From assembly GCA_002205965.3 (NCBI GenBank), contig NADL03000451.1, positions 3,348,001 to 3,412,000 of the forward strand: a stretch of 64,000 nt of DNA, in the 5' to 3' direction. This stretch comes from Kappaphycus alvarezii (lineage: Eukaryota; Rhodophyta; Florideophyceae; Gigartinales; Solieriaceae). The notes beneath the pieces are model-generated. The model had not been told where the DNA came from. It saw only the letters and a program-made list of their open reading frames with translations, and ran no database searches. This document shows positions 54,795-64,000 of this stretch, piece after piece (within the stretch, counting starts at the first letter, position 1; each line of letters opens with the position of its first letter). Position numbers and translations under genes: made by a program.

Positions 54795-55645
54795 TTAAAT
54801 GTCAGGCTGCGTGCGGACTTCCAAATGGAGGAGTTCCCCGATAGTTGCACGATGTCTTGAGTGTTCCTTCTTTCCCAGGGATACATCCGAGTCTTGAGCC
54901 GAAATAATGCCAGCACTTTCGGGGAGGGGAGTCCAGGCTCCATTCGCTACACGGAGTCCGTGTCTATCCAAAATTTGCTTGAAATAGCGGTTTTGGGAGA
55001 CCTTGATCTCATCTTGGTTGTAGTGCATTTCCCAGCCCAAGAATGAAGTCAATTTTCCAAATAACTTTACATCGAATTCTTCCGTTAATCCTCTCTTGAA
55101 ATTCTCCAGAAGTTACGCGATTTACTCGCAAATGCCATGTCATCGACAACGATAACGAGAATGATGAATTCTTTTCCAACGGCTTTATAGCAAACCATTG
55201 CATCAATTCTAGACTGCTTAAAATTACAGCTTAGAATTGTCACAACGAAGAGGGAACCCCAGATAATTACAGTCTGGCGAAAATAGTAGATAGAATTCTT
55301 CTACTTTCAAACGAAACCAGGGCCCTCTTTTGCCCAGGCAAATCCGTAAGTTGTTCCATGTGCAAAGTACTATCAATCTCCTCATAAAGAGAGTCGCACA
55401 CATCCCCTCCTTCAACTACTTCAACTATGAGACCTGTTGCAGCGGACAAAGCCAGTAGAATTCTAATAGCTTCGTTGGATGCGACCAGAGCGTACGAGGA
55501 ATCCCGATCGAAGTCTACTACAGGCAACTGCATGTCACGTCGAATTATGCAGCGGGTGCGATGAAGGAATTTATTATTATGACTTGAGGCGAAGAACACA
55601 CGTGAAAGGGATAAAATTGAGAGAGAGGTCGCGTGGAACATACTT
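54795..55645 (-). pseudogene. Copia reverse transcriptase, broken (third lineage)
   Basis: Fragments: LVASNEAIRILLALSAATGL, then LPGQKRALVSFESRRILS, an active-site block VIVVDDMAFASKS in a separate frame near 55150, and MTSFLGWEMHYNQDEIKVSQ with RATIGELLHLEVRTQPDI. At least four frame breaks. Confidence 0.75.
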
Positions 55646-55888
55646 TCATGTTTCTCTTTTTCTCACTGCAAGATATTCTCGATCAATACCCTGGTAGCAA
55701 AGTCAGTTTTGAGTTGCCTCTTGAAAAGAATGCGGAAGTCGAGGATCTGAAACCCTACGATATACAAGAGTATACATGAGTTTTAGAGCTTGTATGATTC
55801 AAAGACGCACGATAAACAGAAAATAATTTGGTTAGTAATTCATCTAAAAACCATTATTGCGACCTTGTGTGTGTTCAAGGACGTTTTG

Positions 55889-56850
55889 TCATGATATTCC
55901 GTCAATAAGCGACAAAATATCGGGGAGTTGGGCAGTAGAGCATGTGCGGAGGTCTTGCGCGCGTATAATGATGATACATTTTCGGTCAGGAAGGTATGTA
56001 AGATACAGAGTCTGGCTGCTATAGAGACCAACAAAGTTTCCATGAGCAGCCGTTGCGGATAATTTCTTAGCTGGCCGAGTCAGGGACTGAAAAACAAAGG
56101 CAAAGCCTTGCTGGTCAAAGATTGGTAAGTCGTTAAATAGGATACGCGTCTTCGTATCCCAAAGGAGAATTTTAATATTTCCGTTAAAGCTGTCTGACGG
56201 GAGCCGGTTTCGTAATAAATTACTGCGGCTCATGGCTTCTGGCCATAACTCGTTGCCAAGCTTTGATACGAAGAGCAGTACGCGGGCACGAATAGACAAC
56301 TATTTGATGAAATTTTCTGTGATGCCATTGCTTTGGGGAGCATGTGGCGGAATTTTCTCTAACCTTATTACGTTCGTAAGTGCAAATTGTTTGACAGCTG
56401 GAAAAAAATTCTCTCCTGCTGCATCGAGGCAAATGTTTACATTTTTGAAGCCAGTGGTTTTTTCTGATATTTCCTTGTAGTATTTGAGAGCAGGGAATAG
56501 ATTTGCCTTCCTGTTTATGGAATAGACATCAGTCTTTGCGGTGCGATTGTCGACAAATCCAATTGAATAGTGACTATTTCCAATAGATTTTTGTTCTATT
56601 TTCCGCTTACGTCTATGTGGACAATCTCAAGCGGGCAACGGGTGATGCGAAAGCTCAGTGCTATTGGATTTCGACTTGCTTTTGCGATGGCACAAGGGAC
56701 ACAGGTCATTTCTTCCAGAAGTCTTCTTCGAAATTGAAGAATATCAGGAAAATGCTAGACAACTTCATATACCTCCCAGAATGTGGATGTCCTGTTCGAT
56801 AATGCCACTCTAAAGCCAGTTCTGCATCTGTATTTTATTTATAGGCCCAA
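55889..56850 (-). pseudogene. Copia integrase, broken (third lineage)
   Basis: Core blocks appear in several frames: CLDAAGENFFPAVKQFALTN, then HAPQSNGITENFI with the catalytic Glu, then a long C-terminal frame (55889-56299) with LRNRLPSDSFNG, KLSATAAHGNFVGLYSS and TYLPDRKCIIIIR. Confidence 0.7.
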
Positions 56851-57087
56851 AGCAATGGCTAAAATCGACTTCAGTATCATTCTTACACTCGAAAGCTTGA
56901 CCAATTTTGAGCAACTGATTATTGATTCCCATGGACTTAGGTACTTGAATGAGTAATAGTCCATCGCTATCCATCTAGATTTCTTTTGACACTTGGGTAG
57001 AACCATGCGGGGCAATGAGGCAAATGTTTGCATACTTGGCGGGATAGTCCATGGTAAATAAAATTTTGAGGCGTAGAGTGAAGACAC

Positions 57088-57360
57088 CTACAAAAAGTAA
57101 TTTTGTTTAGAAGTGGGGTGCAGGGTATACGACTCCATGTGGAATCCGCCTACTAAAGGAATAAAGACTCTAATTTTTCTGACTAAGACAGATAACTCAG
57201 ATGCTGCTTGGATGCTTTCTGCTTCAATGCGCTCATAAATGATGAAATAATTCTTGGAATGAAAGAAATGGTGAGAGGCTCCAAAGTCAATTAGTGCGTC
57301 AAATGATTTAGACATCCCACACCTTGCAATCGACGTATTGAATATAATCTGAGCCATGAA
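57088..57360 (-). pseudogene. Copia protease region (third lineage)
   Basis: The frame 57088-57357 contains ALIDFGASHHFFHSKNYF. It keeps the DxGASHH layout of Copia proteases, but the residue after Asp is Phe instead of Ser or Thr. Confidence 0.75.
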
Positions 57361-57583
57361 ACCGTATGACGATTCCCTTCAATAATATTTCTCCCTTGAT
57401 GATACTCTTTCCCTTGATAACGCGGTGGCTCTTGATCCCGAACGAGAACTGGAAGTGCTAAATAACCCGTTCTTCCAGAAATTCATGGCTACAGTTGCCA
57501 TAAGGGTTTTTCCTACGACTCCAAATCTCTTGTTGTAATTGATTCGTGCCATCATTTGATATATTTCCATAGCCATGAGTATA

Positions 57584-58445
57584 TTACGGTCCACTACGTC
57601 CATAAATTCTACGAAACGAATCTCTTCCAAATCCTTGAGTAAAAACTCGCCCGCGACTTCGAGTTGTGTCGTGCAACTTGTATGCACGATAGAAGCAATC
57701 CTTTGAACGATGCCCGTGACGCCCGCAGACCCAGCAGAGATCCATATTATTCCCAGCATTACTCTTGTTGATTCGGCATACCTGCATATCAATGCGGTTT
57801 TGTTCCTTGCTCCAGCACTCTACGCTTTTTTGGCATGCTAACAATATTTTTATCATCTGACACCTTTGCTCCAAGTCGAGATATCTCAGTCGAAATTGTT
57901 GTGAGGAGCTCATCGTATAAACGTTTGCTCGAAATCATGGCGATCGGGGCAAAGTGCTCCGGAAGCGTATGAATTAGCTTTGAATATTTATCATTATCAG
58001 AAACAGCCTTGTCAAGGGAAGCGAGTTTACCTAGAATGTCTTGGAACATATTTAAATGCTCCTCCCAGTTTGAATCTTCCTTGAACTGCAAATTTTTCAA
58101 TTATTGTAGAAGATTGATAATGGTTTTCTCATTTGAAAAAGTATGAAGACGAGCCAGTGCATCCCAAAGATCCTTTGCGCACTTCTCATCGCCATCAACA
58201 ATTGTGCTTGTTTGAACCATAAGGCCGTTGGAGAGATTCAGGATTATAGCAGTTTTAGCAAGAATCCTTGCATTATTCCAACGAGATATTTGAGCTGCCG
58301 TCAGATCCTCTGGTCTCGTCTGTAGTCCAGCTATTTCCAAATCTTTTCGCTGTATGTATGCCTTCAGTCTTCTCCTCCAAGAGATGAAGTCTTTTGTTCC
58401 AATTAATGTTGCAATTTTTTCAAGAGAATCACCCTCAGTAGTAAT
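57584..58445 (-). pseudogene. Copia gag (third lineage)
   Basis: Blocks from the right: IGTKDFISWRRRLKAYIQRK, ILAKTAIILNLSNGLMVQT, DLWDALARLHTFSNEKT, a stop, then EEHLNMFQDILGKLASLDKA, KLIHTLPEHFAPIA and a CCHC knuckle CWVCGRHGHRSKDC near 57730. The layout matches the gag of plant- and fungus-type Copia elements. Confidence 0.85.
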
Positions 58446-58450
58446 TTTGA

Positions 58451-59300
58451 AAAAAATAGATGCGAAAGCGGTACAATAAATAATTTTAGCGAATTGATTT
58501 TGCTGTGGATGAAGGACTTCAGTAGGTCTCGAGCAATGTTACCAGAATCTGTACAGAATCTGGAACTTGGACGAGACAAATGTTGATACAACATTAACAA
58601 AGCACGAGAGTGTCTCTGAGGGTGCTAACTCTTTTGGCGGTGGGTACCGCTTTTATACGATCAGCTTATGAATTGAATAAGCACATCACATCCATCGTGG
58701 ATATATCCCCATCTGGACTGATTTTTCCACCATGAGTCGTGATCTCAGAAAATCTAATATTGAGTTAATGGTGGGCACCTTGTACTTTACTTTGCCACAG
58801 ACCTATGCAGGTGCAACATGGAAAGTCCATAATAAACTACTGTAAAAAACCCAAGACAATTAGGTTTGAATATGGTGGCCAAACGATACATGTTTTGGGG
58901 CGGGACGTATTAAAAACAGCCACAATTGGACCAAATCGCATAACTAAGTCGCCGATAAAGCCAACTCCTCACTCCTTCCGTCAAGCATCCGCTGTGGGTC
59001 GTGACAGCGGCCGTGTGTTCGTCGTTTACCTTCGACGTCGTCGCAGACGGCGATACAAGTGAGTCGAAGGCTCACGGCACAAACTTCCATCCCAATTTCG
59101 ATCGTCCTGAGAGGGCTTCACCAGGGATGGCTGCTACTTTTCTGGCAAGCTCCCTACTTTCCCGTCTTTCCCCTGCATTGGCACATGTGTCAGAAAGCTT
59201 CCAGATTCCTCCAGCTGCCGTAATAGCACGCTTCCCCAAACCGACCTAGTTTCCATTCGGTAGCGCTGTCATCAAGTTTTCACGTAATGGGTCAACGGAA
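58451..59300. other. Stretch without recognised gene
   Basis: Short ORFs only, including a Lys/Arg-rich one at 58805-59062 with no recognisable domain. Confidence 0.4.
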
Positions 59301-60310
59301 GGGCCGATTACAGGGGCGTGTGTCAAGCACGTGAATAATTTCATCCGGAATGAATTAGACGGTGAATCTTACCATTTAATCCTAAACGACCGTGCGTCTC
59401 TAAAGGATTCACTAAGGGTTGAATAATGCCATTCTGGGGGTCGCGAGGCTGTAGTTAACACAGCGAACATATCTCATTTCCTACAATCCGCCGATCAAAA
59501 TCCTAACAAGAAGTTCAAGAAATCTTTTTGACAGACTACAGATGAGTTTCTTCGACAATGAAACATAGATACAATGAAGGCTAACTTTAACGTTGCCTAT
59601 GCGGTTTACGCATACAAATGAATTATTGGAGTAGAGATCAGAAGAGCCTTTGCGGTCACTGGAATATTTCCCGTCGATGAATCCTTCCTAAAAAAATTGA
59701 AGTCATGGTCACAGTTATTCGCTTAATTTATTCGTAATCCAGTTAATATAGTTACGTAAAGATACAGCTTCCAAAACTATAGGCATAAATTAATTCCATG
59801 AAGCAGAGAGCTAGAACCACCATTCAGCGGATGCTAGCTAGGAGTATGGCTTCCCACTTCCTGTCTTTGCAGAAAAGGCACTTTGCCAAAGAAATTAACG
59901 ATGAGATAGAGGGTTGAATAAGCTTAGGAATGACTAAGCAAGCTAAAATACAGCTTTTATCCTAGATCATTGGTGAGAAAAACATTTTGAACAACATTAT
60001 TATAGACTCATTCTCACGAGCAGGGGCAAGGTGCTCGACCAGCACGGCAATCACTGCAGTAGGCATCACCAAAAGTTTGAGTGCGCTGTTTCTTTCTGAT
60101 GCGTCTTCAGAGTGTGTCACGGTGGGAAATGTTATTGATCGCCAACGAAAAGAGCTGAAGCGAGCTGCCACTGAATGTGGAACTGCACGACGAGAGCGTC
60201 AAAAGAGTCATATAAGGTCACAGCAGCACGCAGAATGACGTAGGTTTCATATAAGAGATGAGGCAGCGGAGGTTGGCGGAGATCAATGAAAAGAAAGAAG
60301 CAGGGAAAAA
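59300..60310 (+). pseudogene. Possible pogo-like (DDE_1) transposase remnant
   Basis: A frame near 59640-59705 reads IGVEIRRAFAVTGIFPVDES. This resembles the AFRxTGIFP block near the C-terminus of pogo/CENP-B-type transposases. Later Lys/Arg-rich helices (RRLAEINEKKEAGKKHF near 60265) would suit the tail. Numerous stops. I see no catalytic triad, so this is a weak call. Confidence 0.25.
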
Positions 60311-60539
60311 GCACTTTCTAATGTTATAAGTACGACTGTTTTTCTTTTGAAAAAGTCATAAGTTGGTGATTTTTCAGCTCTTATTTTTTTCGAGCTGCTG
60401 AAATTCCGAGAATACACAGTACTGTACTCTGCAGACGAAGCGCTTTCGAACAGAGGCAAAAGTATCCAAATCGAAGCTGAACAAGTACTTTTTTCAATTA
60501 AATTTTGGGAAGGTGTTCCAAAAATGACCAGTATAGAGG

Positions 60540-60640
60540 GTAATGTACAGTACAGTACACTGCCAATCGCATCTTTCAAATATTAAAGAACCCAACCTTT
60601 CCACCGTACAGTACAGTACAGTACAGTGCCTAGTGCAAAA
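60540..60640. repeat. TACAGTAC-type short repeats with an antisense motif M
   Basis: Overlapping gtacagtacagtac blocks occur at about 60544-60564 and 60604-60630. Between them, caatcgcatctttcaa..aaagaacccaacctttcc is an antisense motif M. The same palindromic gtacagtactgta occurs at 61328-61340 beside the cassette. Confidence 0.7.
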
Positions 60641-60687
60641 GCCGATCAAACACCATAAACAATTCCCTTGTACATAGTAAAGGAGGG

Positions 60688-61440
60688 GGGGAATTTGGGG
60701 TGTTTTTAATCCATGAAAAATATGGTCAGCTGTTCCCTGAGGCATTTCGTGATGTGGGTAAAGGCCTACAATGTAAAGGATTGGCGGGAAGCCGTCAGAA
60801 CACTAGAAAACTAGCTGGAGGCCGGCCAACAGGCACAGATAGTAAACCGTCAAGTCGTCCTCCTCGCCCAAGACCTCCAGAAGGCAGCCCGTCATCCGGC
60901 TATTGAGGGGCGACAGGGGTTTCACCGAACAAGGCCGGATATCGAGGCAATGGGTAGCAACGGAGGAACGGACTTTTTTGACGTCACGTTCGTCAATCCT
61001 CTTGCGCCCTCCAATAGGAAAGTGCGTACTTTCAACCCACTAACCTCCCTCAACGCAGCCATCTCCGCCAAACGTAGAAGGTATGAACCACTGCTCGCGA
61101 CTGCTACTAGAGGGAGGCTTGTGCCTATCCCAATATCCACCCTTGGAGGCTGGCACCCAGACGCGTACGCGGTGCTAACCGATGTCGCGCGGAACGTGGC
61201 CGTTCGAGCGATGGAGACCTATGGGATGGTTAGAGCGGTGCTTACCCAAGGGCACGCTGCTGCGGCCGTCATGTCCAACGCGGCATGCCTGCTCGCCGGC
61301 ATTGAGCCGGCTCTGTAAGGAAGGTCATGTACAGTACTGTAGTGTTACCCATCAGCGACGACTTATCCACATAACGCATTAGCCGCGTGGATATAACCGA
61401 CCACATCTTCCATCCATTAAAATAACCCAAAAATTCCCCC
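60688..61440 (+). mobile_element. Inverted-repeat cassette with PD-(D/E)XK nuclease-like ORF
   Basis: A ~750-base block. The left end (gggggggaatttggggtgtt, then atggtcagctgttcc) is the inverted counterpart of the right end (ataaccgaccacatc, then aacccaaaaattcccccc), about 50-55 bases with good similarity. Between them lies a nuclease-like ORF. The termini are two copies of motif M, which recurs many times in the 10-kb unit. I could not identify a clear target duplication. It could be a mobile inverted-repeat element or a retroelement 3' fragment caught between two dispersed repeats. Confidence 0.6.
60783..61318 (+). CDS. PD-(D/E)XK nuclease-like protein, related to the C-terminus of non-LTR RT proteins
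   Basis: From the ATG at 60950 the frame is open to 61318. The same frame continues upstream to about 60800, with a stop near 60811. Blocks: NRQVVLLAQDLQKAARHPAI, then RTRPDIEAMGSNGGTDFFDV (Pro-Asp, then a second Asp), TFVNPLAPSN, a Lys in AISAKRRRY, and LVPIPISTLGGWHPDAY followed by VLTDVARNVAVRAMETYG and HAAAAVMSNAACLLAG. The PD ... D ... K spacing and order fit a PD-(D/E)XK core. The HAA..SNAACL tail resembles ends of RT proteins with restriction-like nucleases. No RT domain accompanies it here. The ATG at 60950 would omit the PD motif, so the true start may be upstream. Confidence 0.6.
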
Positions 61441-61769
61441 CATACAGTAAACGTGATTACACATCATCTCCCGGCCTCCAGCGCACGCCATCGAGTCAGA
61501 TCTCCGCTAAACAGACTTCCGGAGTCTGCAAACTCCGCGAAGTGCGCATGTTACGGTACAGTAATCTCTCCTAATCAGTATTCCTCTTGCAGTTCTTTTC
61601 CTGCACACAAATCACCCTCTCCTCCTTCGTGCACACCTTCCCGGCTCCGTTTGACCACTTTTACTGTCACTCCACGAACTATAAAAGGTGTATTAGGATG
61701 AATCTACTACTCGAACAAGGTTATCGAAGTATACCGTACCCTGCCGCGCTCAATCTTCCGTCATTTTGA
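61441..61769. other. Stretch without recognised gene
   Basis: Short ORFs only. I see nothing recognisable. Confidence 0.4.
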
Positions 61770-62070
61770 CGGACTGCAAGGGTTGCAGTCTTCACAGCCT
61801 TGCGGGCTTGTCGTCAAGCTCGCTCGTCCGGAGATCTCGCCGTTGTCGTCGCCGCCTCTATCTGTAAGCCTATCTGCTTACAGCGGGAGTTTTTTAAGCC
61901 TCCTGAATCCTCGGTTCAGTAGGGGTTTTCTTCCGGTCCCTTTCTCGGTTGAGTGGGCAATTGGTTCAGCCATTGCCCGGAGTGTTCCTTCTAGCAGAAC
62001 CCGAGGTCCTGTGTAGTGCGGACTTGTCTTCAAACAATAAAGCGTCATTCTTCTTCTTCTTCTCGTTTTA
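61770..62070 (+). repeat. Possible short non-LTR or SINE 3' end
   Basis: A G+C-rich block ends in caataaagcg followed by (ttc)n at about 62049-62063. The end of the non-LTR element at 39248 has the same layout: aataaag, then a trinucleotide run. Boundaries on the left are unknown. Confidence 0.3.
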
Positions 62071-62525
62071 TATGTCATACTCACCAATGTACACCTGTGC
62101 ACGTGGCAGACGTGGACAACTCAGTTAGCACCTAGCTAGCAACATAGTTGGCTCCTGCACTAGAACCCCAGTATTAATGCAGCAACGTTTTTCAATATAG
62201 AGATTACGCAAACAGATTTATGTAAATAATGCACCAGGTTTCTACAATACGTGTAACACCTGTACATAATTGCAGAATTCTGCAATTCAATCGTCAGGAT
62301 AATTGCAGAATTGTGAGCAGTTCGTCGCGACCTGCCTGCATCACGTGCGCAGCCCCCCAGTAGATACTGAATACATTCAACTTCTTATCAAATGTGAGCA
62401 ATTCAAATGACAACTGCCCAAAAATGCCGCTCTTTTCATGTTTAAGACGCTTAGGTGTTGGGGCACAAGTCCGTGGAGTGCAGGCTTAATACTATTTTCG
62501 GCGCTGCTTTTCGACGAGTAGGGCA
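62071..62525. other. Stretch without recognised gene
   Basis: It contains the inverted repeats ataattgcagaattctgcaa and ataattgcagaattg around 62268-62315. These could be part of a transposon end. Nothing else is recognised. Confidence 0.35.
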
Positions 62526-63265
62526 ATGGCTGAACCTCTACCAACTGCTCTCGCGACGCTTCAGACACCCACCTCTCGTGCCGAGCGCCAGTCGAGGTTC
62601 ACATTCGAGGAAGATCTCACCATGCTCCACGAGGTAGCTGCAGCCAATGCAAACCTAGCTGCGTTTGGCGAATCGAGACAGCGCTTCGCAAAAGCCGCCG
62701 AGAAAATGAACGCAAACGCAAAAGTTCAGCAAAAAGTCACGTGTAATATCGTGCGTAACCGGTATAAACGCATGCAGGAGCAATTTGACCGGGAAGATAG
62801 CTTCCACCAGCGCTTATCAGGAGTGGGTGCAGAGATTGGCGGGCTGGACGAACTCTTGCTGGGATGTAGGAGGTGCGTGAGAACTTGGAGAAGACTGAGA
62901 AGGAAGAAAAGCTATTCTGAAGGAGAGAGGCGAAGATAAGGAGTGTCTTGGTGGTGAATTTGTCAATGCTTCACTGCAGCAGCTCACAACAAGAGAGATC
63001 CGGAGGATGAGCAGACGGGAAGTGCGCGAAAGAAGGCGAAACGAAACTCGCGCATGGAGGACGCTGGAGAAATGGAAGCGTTCGGAGCTCACCTGCGTGC
63101 AGCTGATATTGGGCAAATAGAACTAGACCAATAACGACCTATACTCAAGCGTGAGCAGTATGACGCGGGGAGCGATCGTGCGGAGCGTAAGGAAGAGCGA
63201 GAGCCTGAGCAGAAGTTGGAATTAGAGAAGTCCAAACATATGATGGACCTTTTGAAGAACAAGTA
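62526..63265 (+). pseudogene. Myb/SANT-like DNA-binding protein, PIF/Harbinger-associated, frameshifted
   Basis: The frame 62526-62939 starts MAEPLPTALA and contains FTFEEDLTMLHEVAAANANL, then NIVRNRYKRMQEQFDREDSF and RLSGVGAEIGGLDELLLG. This is the layout of Myb/SANT-like proteins encoded beside Harbinger transposases: a three-helix domain, then the SG..E...LD.LL motif. After 62939 coding sense continues in other frames with charged coiled-coil sequence (REIRRMSRREVRERRRNE, RKEEREPEQKLELEKSKHMM) to a stop near 63265. The Trp expected in the second helix is replaced (RFAKAAEK). Confidence 0.6.
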
Positions 63266-63299
63266 ACACTGCCTTTTTGGCCTCCTTGGCGACCAAGTT

Positions 63300-64000
63300 A
63301 TGAAATGAAAATCGTTTTATTCCTACAAGACCTCCCATGTTTTCCCTAGCGCTTGCTCCCTTTGGGCTTGCGGCAAAATTCCGCCGACTGCGACCTTGCG
63401 AGCATCCAGTCCTCCTTTTCCGCGTGCTCGGGAAGAGAGCGAGATTTTCGTAGTCCTTGTGGTTAAGATACTCGTCCAGAGACGGAGGAATACAGTTGAA
63501 GTACCCACTAAACTGATTGCAGTAGATAAAGTTTCGAAAGTTCGCTAGTAGCACGGAAGCTAAATACAGTAAACCTAAAGGCGATTCGTACACTTTCAGC
63601 TTGCGTTTGAAGTCCAGATGCGAATAGTACAGCTTGATTTCTTTGAAAATTCACTCGACCGTTATGAGACAAGAAGGTAGATACTTTTTCACAGCACTTT
63701 GTACTGCAGTCAAGTTGCTACCCTGATGTGGCACCTCCAGGAAACAGCGACGATTGTATACTGAGTCCACGTAAAAGTAGTACTGTACTCTTTCTATATT
63801 CAGAATCTATGGCAAACGATTCTCAAGATTGCTCCGCATATACAGCGTCCAGTCATGCTTTCGCCCTTCCATTGACCCGAACACATGTATTGTGAGCCCA
63901 TCTGGACTTTTGACTGCTTGAAACTTTAATGAATGTCTGCGTTTATGTATGTTATACGATATGCGCTGCATCTCGTTCCCGGATGGTCTTGCCATTTCGA
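63300..64000 (-). pseudogene. PIF/Harbinger transposase (DDE_Tnp_4 type), partial
   Basis: The minus strand reads from the window edge: QRISYNIHKRRHSLKFQAVK, SPDGLTIHVFGSMEGRKHDW (the HD carries the second catalytic Asp), then RRCFLEVPHQGSNL, and a block with the third acid in TVE followed by a stop where Trp is expected, IFKEIKLYYSHLDFKRKL, then KVYESPLGLLYLASVLLANF and FNCIPPSLDEYL. This is the typical order. The N-terminal part, with the first Asp, lies beyond 64000. Several frame breaks. It is convergent with the Myb/SANT-like gene, and the two form one Harbinger unit. Confidence 0.8.

Larger units (their letters stand above)
54160..58450 (-). mobile_element. Decayed Ty1/Copia element (third lineage)
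   Basis: Minus-strand order from the right: gag, zinc knuckle, protease, integrase, RT, RNase H. This is the Copia order. Almost every domain is broken by stops and shifts. LTRs were not identified at either end. Confidence 0.85.

Noticed and set aside
54160-58450. LTRs for the third Copia element
   Set aside because: I compared the flanks around 53.5-54.2 kb and 58.4-59.0 kb and could not find a convincing shared sequence.
1-64000. tRNA, rRNA or bacterial operon-like gene order
   Set aside because: No cloverleaf-compatible stretch or rRNA core was recognised by eye, and the coding sequence consists of eukaryotic transposon families.

Overview
This window is a eukaryotic, transposon-dominated region. 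I find no convincing conserved housekeeping gene, rRNA or tRNA. The evidence for a eukaryote is the set of mobile elements: Ty3/Gypsy and Ty1/Copia LTR retrotransposons, a non-LTR retroelement with a C-terminal restriction-like nuclease, and Tc1/mariner and PIF/Harbinger DNA transposons. The element types would suit a fungus, oomycete, alga or similar microbial eukaryote. The sequence alone does not let me choose among them.

Region 1 (1-40168) is a tandem array of a ~10.03 kb unit. Copy 1 is 1-10023, copy 2 is 10024-20075, and copy 3 starts at 20076 and ends prematurely at 40168 because later elements are inserted into it. The window starts inside the array, so unit boundaries are arbitrary and more copies may lie to the left. 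The unit is itself old transposon debris: a non-LTR retroelement fragment, three diverged relics of one Gypsy LTR family, two acidic ORF remnants beside two of those LTR relics, a diverged Copia LTR, a foldback hairpin, three fragments related to PD-(D/E)XK nucleases or their tails, many copies of a ~50-80 bp terminal motif (called motif M here), and one short ORF with a clear signal peptide.

Region 2 (26477-39254, inside copy 3) is a datable nest. A solo Gypsy LTR (26477-27197, duplication CTCTC) sits in the unit. A non-LTR element (27721-39248, duplication TTTGCT) is inserted further on. That element is interrupted by a second solo LTR (27755-28475, duplication ACCTC) and by a full-length Ty3/Gypsy element on the minus strand (31541-39022, duplication GACGG). 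The Gypsy element carries gag, protease, RT-RNase H and integrase. After integrase it carries an unusual C-terminal extension and a further ORF that starts in a TGATG overlap.

Region 3 (40169-58450) is a graveyard: an AT-rich Copia element with both LTRs (40169-45704), a Copia RT fragment on the minus strand (45705-47125), a Tc1-like pseudogene (47345-48562), an internally deleted Gypsy element (49034-~53520) and a decayed Copia element on the minus strand (54160-58450).

Region 4 (58450-64000) holds a weak pogo-like transposase trace, a ~0.75 kb cassette with inverted termini around a PD-(D/E)XK nuclease-like ORF (60688-61440), a possible short 3' end of another non-LTR element, and part of a PIF/Harbinger element (Myb/SANT-like gene plus transposase) that runs off the right edge.

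Most coding frames are broken, often at homopolymers, which could be decay or long-read error. All family calls rest on motifs read by eye.
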